A stretch of DNA of 64,000 bases from JBBQED01 sp038320345 (GTDB taxonomy: Bacteria; Bacteroidota; Bacteroidia; AKYH767-A; OLB10): contig JBBQED010000003.1 of the NCBI GenBank assembly GCA_038320345.1, positions 62,001 to 126,000 of the forward strand, in the 5' to 3' direction. The notes beneath the pieces were generated by a model, which worked only from the letters and a program-made list of their open reading frames with translations, did not search any database and was not told the DNA's origin. Every line of letters begins with the position of its first letter. The first letter of the stretch is position 1. The position numbers and the translations under genes were made by a program. Below are positions 44,426-51,085 of the stretch, in pieces.

Positions 44426-44854
44426 TTAAATTTCAGAAAACCATTCTTTGCTACTGCGATAAACAGTACCTTTAAATAAGGCCACTTTTTTACCAGTATG
44501 ATTAACAATAGTGATGGTATAAATTGCAATTTTATGAGATAAACTTTCTTCTTCAGCTATCGCAGTAATTACATCACCTTCTCTCAACATTTCCAAATGA
44601 GAAATGGAAGTTTCTACCGATACACTTTTTCTGCCATGCGAATTAGAAGCAAAGGCAAGTGCACTATCAGCTAGTGAATAAGTAATTCCTCCATGCGCGA
44701 TGCCAAAACCATTCAACATTTCTTTACGGATGGTCATGCGTAAAACACAACGACCGGGAACGACTTCCATGCGCTCAATTCCTAACCATTGGCTGAACCA
44801 ATCTTGGTCGAACATGGTATCCACTACTTTCTGAGCTAGATGCATGGGTTGCAT
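44426..44854 (-). CDS. paaI: Hydroxyphenylacetyl-CoA thioesterase PaaI
   Basis: A 142-residue hotdog-fold thioesterase that releases CoA from stalled ring-hydroxylated phenylacetyl-CoA intermediates. The signature NGFGIAHGGITYSLADSALAFASNSHG contains the HGG motif and catalytic Asp of the PaaI family. I choose the ATG at 44854 (MQPMHLAQKVVDTMF); a start at 44929 would run 56 bases into ogt and adds a basic, unconserved stretch. ATG 44845 is also possible. Normal family length is about 140. Confidence 0.9.
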   Translation of the reverse strand: MQPMHLAQKVVDTMFDQDWFSQWLGIERMEVVPGRCVLRMTIRKEMLNGFGIAHGGITYSLADSALAFASNSHGRKSVSVETSISHLEMLREGDVITAIAEEESLSHKIAIYTITIVNHTGKKVALFKGTVYRSSKEWFSEI

Positions 44855-44873
44855 ACGATGTAATTTATGGATT

Positions 44874-45377
44874 TTATTTTTCAGCTTGTCTCTCGTCAAA
44901 CAAGGAAGGCGTATAAACACCTTGTTCATGACCCAATAACCAAGATTTTCTCTCTAAGCCAGCAGCATAACCGGTTAAGGAACCATCGGAACCAATCACG
45001 CGGTGACAAGGAATGACAACAGCGATAGGATTTTTTCCATTGGAGGATGCCGCAGCACGAATTGCTTTTTCATCACCTAACCTTTTTGCTAATTCCAAAT
45101 ATGAAATTGTTTTTCCGTGAGGAATTTTAGTGAGTTCGTCCCATACTCTTAATTGAAAAGGTGTTCCAGCAGGACGCAGTGGTAAATTAAAATCTTTTCG
45201 CTTACCGGAAAAATATTCTTCCAACTGACTAAGCGCATTGATTAAAACATCATTCACCACGCCATTATTTTTGGGCTCTTCGGAAAACAACACTTCCGTA
45301 ATTGCACCATCATCCTCGGTGATATTCAACCAACCCAAGATCGTATGCAATGATGTTTGTGCAGTAAAAAGTCCCAT
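44874..45377 (-). CDS. ogt: Methylated-DNA--protein-cysteine methyltransferase (Ogt/MGMT)
   Basis: A 167-residue suicide DNA repair protein that transfers alkyl groups from O6-alkylguanine to its own Cys124 in IPCHRVIG. The DNA-binding helix region GTPFQLRVWDELTKIPHGKTISYLELAKRLG and AVRAAA-like text (KAIRAAASSNGKNPIAVVIPCHRV) are canonical. It has no N-terminal Ada domain. The ATG overlaps the paaH stop by one base (TAATG), so it is translationally coupled inside the phenylacetate operon, an unexpected place for a repair gene. Confidence 0.95.
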   Translation of the reverse strand: MGLFTAQTSLHTILGWLNITEDDGAITEVLFSEEPKNNGVVNDVLINALSQLEEYFSGKRKDFNLPLRPAGTPFQLRVWDELTKIPHGKTISYLELAKRLGDEKAIRAAASSNGKNPIAVVIPCHRVIGSDGSLTGYAAGLERKSWLLGHEQGVYTPSLFDERQAEK

Positions 45378-46561
45378 TAGCTAAAGAATTTTTGATGAGC
45401 AGCGGCCATTTTTTTCAGAAGAACAGAAGGACGATAACGATCTTCTTCATAAGTTTCTGAAAGTGATTTCAATTCATTGATTACATTTTCAATTCCCCAC
45501 TCATCTGCCCATTGCAACAATCCTTTCGGGTAATTCACACCTTTGGTCATTGCTAAATCTATATCTTCTTTACTTGCAATACCATAATACAACGCATCGG
45601 CTGCTTCATTTATCAGCATAGCTAAAATTCTGTTCACTATTTTATTTCCTAATGCATCATCAATAGCAGCAACAGGCTGCACAGCATCAGCATTATAATT
45701 ATAGTAGCCGCGTCCGGTTTTTCTGCCTAATCTGCCCGACTCCACCATTTTTTTCTGAATCAATGAAGGACGATAACGGGGATCGAAATAACATTGCGTC
45801 CACACTGTTTCAGTTACTGTATAATTGATATCATTTCCGATAAGATCCATCAATTCAAATGGACCCATTTTAAATCCGCCTTGTTTTTTCATTGCTGCAT
45901 CAATTGTAGGTTGATCAGCAATTCCTTCCTCACAAATGCGCAGCGCTTCACCATAAAACGGACGCGCCACACGATTCACAATAAAACCGGGAGTATCTTT
46001 AACGAGCACGGGTACTTTATTCCAGGTAAGCATCAAAGATTTCATCAATGCAGGAAGAGCAGTATCGGTTTGCAAAGCAGGAATAATTTCCACTAAAGGC
46101 ATCAAAGGAGCAGGATTGAAGAAATGTAATCCAATTACTCTTTCAGGATTTTTACAGGCGCCTGCAATTGCAGTGATAGAAAGCGAAGATGTATTACTCG
46201 CCAGCACTGCATTTTCGGAAATAACAGTTTCTAAATTCCGGAATAATTCCTGTTTCACCTGCACCTGTTCGATGATCGCTTCAATAATCAACGCACAATC
46301 ACTTAAATCTTTGAGATCAAGAGCAGGTTTAATTCTTGCAATAATTTGCTGTGCAGTATCGGCAGAAATCTTTTGCTTGGCAACGAGTTTATCCATTGTT
46401 ACCGCAAGAGCCTTCAGTGCTGATTCAACCGCATGCGCTCTCGTGTCAAACAACCAAACTGTATGTCCTGCTGTGGCTGCAACTTGAGCGATGCCACTGC
46501 CCATTGCACCCGCACCAATTACGGCAATACTATCTGACGAATTAATATTTTTAAGCTGCAT
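45377..46561 (-). CDS. paaH: 3-hydroxyacyl-CoA dehydrogenase PaaH
   Basis: Oxidises 3-hydroxyadipyl-CoA to 3-oxoadipyl-CoA with NAD. The N-terminal Rossmann motif is IGAGAMGSGIAQ; then EAIIEQVQVKQELF, the catalytic His in IGLHFFNPAP and DTPGFIVNRVARPF; a C-terminal 3HCDH domain follows and is repeated in part (INEAADALYYGIASKEDIDLAMTKGVNYPKG), as in PaaH. The 394-residue length is shorter than E. coli PaaH (475) but has both helical domains. I use ATG 46561, immediately after the paaG stop (46563); the longer open frame upstream would overlap paaG. Confidence 0.9.
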   Translation of the reverse strand: MQLKNINSSDSIAVIGAGAMGSGIAQVAATAGHTVWLFDTRAHAVESALKALAVTMDKLVAKQKISADTAQQIIARIKPALDLKDLSDCALIIEAIIEQVQVKQELFRNLETVISENAVLASNTSSLSITAIAGACKNPERVIGLHFFNPAPLMPLVEIIPALQTDTALPALMKSLMLTWNKVPVLVKDTPGFIVNRVARPFYGEALRICEEGIADQPTIDAAMKKQGGFKMGPFELMDLIGNDINYTVTETVWTQCYFDPRYRPSLIQKKMVESGRLGRKTGRGYYNYNADAVQPVAAIDDALGNKIVNRILAMLINEAADALYYGIASKEDIDLAMTKGVNYPKGLLQWADEWGIENVINELKSLSETYEEDRYRPSVLLKKMAAAHQKFFS

Positions 46562-46562
46562 A

Positions 46563-47339
46563 TTACATTCCTTTAAATGCTGGTTTTCTCTTTTCCAGAA
46601 AAGCCTGCACACCTTCTTTATAATCGTAAGTTTCACCAGCAGCAGCTTGGCTCATTTCTTCATGAGTAAGTTGTTGATTCAAATCAGAACCCATGGATTC
46701 ATTCAACAGATTTTTTGTAAGCCAGAGTCCACGCGTAGGCATTGCAGCTAATGTCTCTGCCATCTTCATCGCTTCTTCTTGCAATTTATCATCTTCAAAA
46801 ACTTTATATATCATTCCCATCTGCATGGCATCTGTTGCACTTAATTTATCCCCTAACATCATCAATGCAGAAGCTCTTTGCAAGCCTATTAAACGAGGAA
46901 GAAAAAATGTTCCACCGCTATCGGGCACTAATCCAATTTTACTGAATGCCTGAATAAAGGAAGCAGAATTTCCTGCTACAACAATATCACAAGCAATAGC
47001 AATATTAGCACCGGCACCTGCTGCAACTCCATTTACTGCCGCGATCACCGGTTTCTCCATTTTCCTTAACTGTAGAATGATGGGATTATAATGTTCGTTC
47101 ACGATAGTTCGGATACCCGGACCGTTAGCATCAATTGCTTCAGCAAGATCTTGTCCGGCACAAAATGCCTTACCATTACCGGTAATTAATACAGCACGAA
47201 TTTCTTTGTTATTTGCATACTTCCGCAAGATTACTTGCAAGGCCAGAGCCATCTCGCGGTTAAAGCTGTTGAATTTATCAACTCTGTTGAAGCGGATAAT
47301 CCCGATTCCATTTTTCTCTTCTGATAGTATCAGGCTCAT
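46563..47339 (-). CDS. paaG: Ring 1,2-epoxyphenylacetyl-CoA isomerase PaaG (enoyl-CoA hydratase family)
   Basis: A 258-residue crotonase-fold enzyme. The oxyanion-hole strings are FCAGQDLAEA and AAVNGVAAGAGANIA; the acidic residue in SKIGLVPDSGGTFFLPRLIG is the PaaG-type catalytic Asp. With PaaABC(E) it converts the epoxide to the oxepin-CoA. Similarity to PaaG rather than PaaF follows from NEHYNPIILQLRKMEKPV and the PDSGG motif. It lies 84 bases downstream of paaD, and the gap contains an imperfect CCCTAAAATAAGGGGG dyad. Confidence 0.9.
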   Translation of the reverse strand: MSLILSEEKNGIGIIRFNRVDKFNSFNREMALALQVILRKYANNKEIRAVLITGNGKAFCAGQDLAEAIDANGPGIRTIVNEHYNPIILQLRKMEKPVIAAVNGVAAGAGANIAIACDIVVAGNSASFIQAFSKIGLVPDSGGTFFLPRLIGLQRASALMMLGDKLSATDAMQMGMIYKVFEDDKLQEEAMKMAETLAAMPTRGLWLTKNLLNESMGSDLNQQLTHEEMSQAAAGETYDYKEGVQAFLEKRKPAFKGM

Positions 47340-47385
47340 AGGTTTTTTCTTGAGTACAAAGTAATAGAAAAAACAGCATTAACAA

Positions 47386-47402
47386 CCCTAAAATAAGGGG
47401 GA
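47386..47402 (-). promoter_or_regulatory. Imperfect CCCT/AGGG dyad between paaD and paaG
   Basis: The plus-strand reading is CCCTAAAATAAGGGGGA, similar to the 13979 palindrome. Only the outer four bases pair perfectly. It could be a regulator site internal to the operon or chance. Confidence 0.25.
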
Positions 47403-47423
47403 GATATACAGTAAAAAAATACG

Positions 47424-47927
47424 CTAATGGCACTTGAAATGTTCAAAAGGTTGATGGCAAGAATCACAGAAATACAATGCTTTACAAGCAGTTGAGCCGA
47501 ACTGACTGGTTAGCTGTGTATTCTTGGCATTACAAAAAGGACAGGCTACGGGTTCTTTCACTAAGGGCGATAATGGATGAATATGAGCGAAACTCAGTTT
47601 AGCGGGTGGAGCAATACCATAATCTTTTAGCTTTTGCAAAGTTCCTTCCGCCATCCAATCCGTTGTCCATGCCGGCTTATAAACCATGCGGATTGTGACG
47701 TGGAGATTTCTATTTTCCAACTTCTCTTTCACTTGAGCTTCCATCATTTTCAAAGCCGGACATCCGTTGTAAGTTGGAGTGATCGCAATCTCCACACTAT
47801 TACCATTTACTTTCACATCACGCACTACGCCTAACTCCACGATGCTGATCGCAGGCACTTCAGGATCCGGAATGGTTCCGAGTAAATCCCAAATTTGTGC
47901 TTCAGATAAAAGTTCCGTGGTTGGCAT
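47424..47927 (-). CDS. paaD: Phenylacetyl-CoA epoxidase maturation subunit PaaD
   Basis: A 167-residue MIP18/DUF59 family protein with a C-terminal zinc-ribbon-like extension. DUF59 part: IPDPEVPAISIVELGVV and the Cys in TPTYNGCPALKMM. C-terminal Cys cluster: CPFCNAK, CDSCHQPFEHFKC. PaaD is thought to help Fe-S or di-iron assembly of the epoxidase. I use ATG 47927 (MPTTELLSEAQIW), which starts 35 bases after the paaC stop; the open frame extends upstream into paaC and should be disregarded. Confidence 0.92.
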   Translation of the reverse strand: MPTTELLSEAQIWDLLGTIPDPEVPAISIVELGVVRDVKVNGNSVEIAITPTYNGCPALKMMEAQVKEKLENRNLHVTIRMVYKPAWTTDWMAEGTLQKLKDYGIAPPAKLSFAHIHPLSPLVKEPVACPFCNAKNTQLTSQFGSTACKALYFCDSCHQPFEHFKCH

Positions 47928-47961
47928 AATAATTTTTAACAAAACAAATTTATCAATCAAA

Positions 47962-48723
47962 TCACCACTTCGCATCTGGATACATTCTCGGCAATGCTTG
48001 CATTTCTGCAAGTATATAACCCAGATGTTCTGAGTGCAAACCAATGATTCCACCTTTCGATTGATAACCACCGGGAGCAGGTTTTTTCAAGGTAGCCTTC
48101 GCAAAAACTTCCTCCACCATGAGATCCCATTCAGAACGCAGTGCTGCAAGTTCAAAAGCAACACCTTCTTGCATCAGTAGCGTATCCACTTCATTCATAT
48201 CAAAAAGTTCATGGGTATATGACCATAAATCATCTACGGCATTCTGCGCACGACGATGACTTTCATCGGTACCATCACCTAAACGAATCATCCAATCACT
48301 ACTATGACGCACATGATAAATAATTTCTTTAAGTGATTTTTCTGCAAGTCCTGAAATTGTTTCATCCTTACTTTTCGTCAATGCTTTAAACTGAAGATAA
48401 GCAAAAGAGCAGTAGAAAAAACTACGTAGCATAGTACTTGCAAAATCTCCGTTAGGTTGTTCTACTAAGAAGCAGTTGGTGTATTCACGCGTATCACGAT
48501 GGTAGGCGAAATCATCTTCCGTTCTTCCTTTGCCTTCTAATTTTCCAGCATAAGTATAAAATCCTTGAGCCTGACCAATAAAATCGAGCGCCATATTACT
48601 CATTGCAATATCTTCTTCTAAGATAGGTGCATGACCAGACCATTCTGATAAACGATGTGCAAGAATTACAGCATTATCCGCAATACGGATACAATAAATT
48701 GAGAGTGCTTCTGAAGTTGTCAT
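47962..48723 (-). CDS. paaC: Phenylacetyl-CoA epoxidase structural subunit PaaC
   Basis: A 253-residue ferritin-like subunit, paired with PaaA in the epoxidase. Recognisable stretches: IRIADNAVILAHRLSEWSGHAPILEEDIAMSNMALDFIGQA, RDTREYTNCFLVEQPNGDFA, and the HVRHSSDWMIRLGDGTDESHRRAQNA block. The ATG overlaps the paaB stop by one base (TGATG), showing translational coupling. The length matches E. coli PaaC (248). Confidence 0.94.
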   Translation of the reverse strand: MTTSEALSIYCIRIADNAVILAHRLSEWSGHAPILEEDIAMSNMALDFIGQAQGFYTYAGKLEGKGRTEDDFAYHRDTREYTNCFLVEQPNGDFASTMLRSFFYCSFAYLQFKALTKSKDETISGLAEKSLKEIIYHVRHSSDWMIRLGDGTDESHRRAQNAVDDLWSYTHELFDMNEVDTLLMQEGVAFELAALRSEWDLMVEEVFAKATLKKPAPGGYQSKGGIIGLHSEHLGYILAEMQALPRMYPDAKW

Positions 48724-49016
48724 CAGATTTGTTTAATACCTTCCGGTGTTTTGTAATAATTCGGCCATCGGTACATTTTATCATTTGAAGGATCGAAGAA
48801 TGGGCCCCTATCTTCTGGTGTTGAAGCAGTGATAGCAACCAATGGAACCACCCATAAATTTATTGCTTCTTGACGACGACCATACACATCACGCGCGTTC
48901 ATTAAAGCCATTTCAGCATCAACGGCATGCACGCTTCCTGCATGTTCATGAGGTGCGCCATCTTTTTTTTGAGTGAAAACTTCCCAGGTAGGCCAGTTAT
49001 CATTAGTATTCGACAT
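48723..49016 (-). CDS. paaB: Phenylacetyl-CoA epoxidase subunit PaaB
   Basis: A 97-residue small subunit that bridges PaaAC units. Signature WEVFTQKKDGAPHEHAGSVHAVDAEMALMNARDVYGRRQEAINLWVV is strongly conserved. Length equals E. coli PaaB (95). It lies 40 bases after paaA. Confidence 0.95.
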   Translation of the reverse strand: MSNTNDNWPTWEVFTQKKDGAPHEHAGSVHAVDAEMALMNARDVYGRRQEAINLWVVPLVAITASTPEDRGPFFDPSNDKMYRWPNYYKTPEGIKQI

Positions 49017-49056
49017 AACTATAGAGGTAAAGAGGTAGATTTTTTTCTTATATACT

Positions 49057-50022
49057 TTATGCAGCTTTTACCGCAGCACGTTTTTGAGCATAAGCATTTG
49101 CCGCTTCACGAACCCAAGCTCCATTTTCATGAGCATCTCTTCTTTGTTTTAGGCGCAAACGATTACATGGACCATTTCCACTGATCACTTCATGGAATTC
49201 TTTCCAATCGATTTCACCAAAATCATAATGACGCGTTTCAGCATTCCACTTTAGATTATCATCAGGAATACGTAATCCAATAGCCTCGGCTTGAGGAACA
49301 GTACGATCAATAAAACGCTGACGGAGGTCATCATTAGAACTGAGTTTCACTTTCCATTTCATTAAATCAGCACTATTGGGAGAATCGGTATCCGAAGGAC
49401 CGAACATCATTAAGGCAGGCCACCAGAAACGATTCATAGCATCTTGAGCCATTTCCTGCTGTGCTTTATTCCCACGCATTAGATACGCCATGATCTGGTA
49501 GCCCTGTTTATTATGAAAATTTTCTTCTTTGCAAATCCGAACCATGGCTCGTGAATATGGACCGAAAGAACATTTTGCAAGCATAGTTTGATTGATGATG
49601 GCAGCACCGTCTACCAACCAACCAATGGCTCCCATATCGGCCCAACTCAAAGTTGGATAGTTGAAAATACTGGAATATTTCGCCTTTCCGGTTAGGAGTT
49701 GATCGATCATTTCATCGCGGTTCATCCCCAAAGTTTCGGCAGCCGAATAAATATAAAGTCCGTGTCCGGCTTCATCCTGAACCTTTGCAATCAACACAGC
49801 TTTACGCGATAAACTAGGCGCTCGTGTGATCCAATTGCCCTCCGGCAACATTCCAACAACCTCAGAATGAGCATGTTGAGACATCATCCTTAATAATTGT
49901 TTACGGTATCTTTCCGGCATCCAATCTTTGGGTTCGATGGTACGGCCGGCAGCCAGTTTATCATCAAATTCCTTCTCTAATTGAGCGGTATTTTCAAAAG
50001 TTAATTTCTGATCCATGTTCAA
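49057..50022 (-). CDS. paaA: Phenylacetyl-CoA 1,2-epoxidase catalytic subunit PaaA
   Basis: A 321-residue di-iron monooxygenase subunit that epoxidises the aromatic ring of phenylacetyl-CoA with O2. Iron ligands are visible: Glu54 (HSEVVGMLPEG), the ExxH E84-H87 in QDEAGHG, and ExxH E167-H170 in KEENFHNKQ. It is the first gene of the operon transcribed paaA-B-C-D-G-H-ogt-I-J. The reductase PaaE, the ligase PaaK and the ring-cleavage PaaZ are not in the window. The upstream gap to the divergent polysaccharide gene is about 200 bases. Confidence 0.95.
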   Translation of the reverse strand: MNMDQKLTFENTAQLEKEFDDKLAAGRTIEPKDWMPERYRKQLLRMMSQHAHSEVVGMLPEGNWITRAPSLSRKAVLIAKVQDEAGHGLYIYSAAETLGMNRDEMIDQLLTGKAKYSSIFNYPTLSWADMGAIGWLVDGAAIINQTMLAKCSFGPYSRAMVRICKEENFHNKQGYQIMAYLMRGNKAQQEMAQDAMNRFWWPALMMFGPSDTDSPNSADLMKWKVKLSSNDDLRQRFIDRTVPQAEAIGLRIPDDNLKWNAETRHYDFGEIDWKEFHEVISGNGPCNRLRLKQRRDAHENGAWVREAANAYAQKRAAVKAA

Positions 50023-50211
50023 TGATTAACGCTTTATTTGTTGTGTAAAATTAGGCTATAAGTTACGACCTCACAAATGAGATTTGTCAGAGATCTACAA
50101 CAATACAAAACGCTGATTGTTAAGAACGGAATTGTAACCTCCCATAAAGATCAGAGTATAAAAGAATTCAATTCTTATGGCATTCGCACCCTTCAACCCA
50201 AAGTCATTAAG

Positions 50212-50219
50212 TATATTTG
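50212..50219 (+). promoter_or_regulatory. Putative -7 element (TATATTTG) of the polysaccharide locus
   Basis: An exact TAnnTTTG match ending five bases before the lipoprotein ATG (50225). No TTG lies at the right distance upstream. If used, the message is leaderless or nearly so. Confidence 0.4.
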
Positions 50220-50224
50220 CCTCC

Positions 50225-51043
50225 ATGCGTAAAATCCCTTACCTACTGATAGTGACTATCTTAACAATATGCCTTCCAGCATGTCGGAATATCAAAGAGG
50301 TTACTTATTTCCAGCAAACTGACACGACTAAAGCTGACAGTAAAGTGGTGTATCCAAATTTCAATAAAGACAGGACTAAAAATCACATGCAGCCTTACGA
50401 AGGTAAGATTCAATCGAATGACATCCTTTCGATCTTTGTATGGAGTTTAAGTCCGGAAGCCAGTAGTTTTTTCAATACTTCCTCACCCTCAGAAAGATCA
50501 GGTCAAGGGGATGTTTATACCACGCGGAACAATGTCGGATATTTGGTTGATACAGATGGAAATATTGAACTTCCGTTAATTGGAAAAGTAATGGTTGCAG
50601 GCTTAACCACAGTAGCCGCAAAAGATACGCTCACTCGTCGTCTCGAAAAATATTTGCAATCACCCTCTGTCAGAATTTATTTTGAAAATTTCAGAGTAAC
50701 GATATTAGGAGAAGTATATCGTCCCGGCGTTTACACGGTTACGAATGAAAAAATAAGTATTCCTGAAGCACTAGGATTAGCTGGTGATTTAAATATTTAC
50801 GGAGACAGAAAAGAAATTTTATTGATTCGTGAGGAAGATGGAGTGAAAAGTTATATCAAAGTTGACCTTACCAAAAGGGATCTATTCAACTCTTCTTATT
50901 ATTATCTCCGCTCAAATGATGTACTTTACATTTCACCTGTAAAAGGAAGAGTAGCACAGTCGGATAACTTCTACAGAGTTGCCCCATTAGTATTAAGTTC
51001 ACTTACGCTTATTGCGGTTTTACTTACCCGATTAATTAAATAA
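50225..51043 (+). CDS. Polysaccharide export outer-membrane lipoprotein (Wza-like)
   Basis: A 272-residue outer-membrane channel component for surface polysaccharide export. The lipobox CLPAC gives the lipidated Cys20. The Poly_export domain contains GKIQSNDILSIFVWS and VDTDGNIELPLIGKVMVAGLTT; an SLBB domain follows (FRVTILGEVYRPGVYTV, ALGLAGDLNIYGDR); a C-terminal transmembrane helix (LVLSSLTLIAVLLTRLI) ends the protein, as in many Bacteroidota forms. I choose ATG 50225; an in-frame ATG at 50177 would bury the lipobox behind 16 extra residues. The autokinase follows 42 bases later. Confidence 0.9.
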   Translation: MRKIPYLLIVTILTICLPACRNIKEVTYFQQTDTTKADSKVVYPNFNKDRTKNHMQPYEGKIQSNDILSIFVWSLSPEASSFFNTSSPSERSGQGDVYTTRNNVGYLVDTDGNIELPLIGKVMVAGLTTVAAKDTLTRRLEKYLQSPSVRIYFENFRVTILGEVYRPGVYTVTNEKISIPEALGLAGDLNIYGDRKEILLIREEDGVKSYIKVDLTKRDLFNSSYYYLRSNDVLYISPVKGRVAQSDNFYRVAPLVLSSLTLIAVLLTRLIK

Positions 51044-51085
51044 ATGCACGCGCAAAGCTCGAAAGGCTTATAAACGGTAACCTCG

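Noticed and set aside
44855..44929. Longer PaaI start at 44929
   Set aside because: It would overlap ogt by 56 bases and adds a basic stretch not found in the family; the ATG at 44854 gives a normal length.
46116..46487. Plus-strand open frame of over 120 codons opposite paaH
   Set aside because: It is the complement of a well-conserved dehydrogenase; composition is typical of an antisense shadow, with many Ser and Cys.
47928..48071. N-terminal extension of PaaD
   Set aside because: The extra 48 residues overlap paaC in another frame and carry no conserved sequence.
50177..50224. Upstream ATG for the polysaccharide export lipoprotein
   Set aside because: It would place 16 residues in front of a clean lipoprotein signal; the ATG at 50225 gives a normal lipobox at residue 20.
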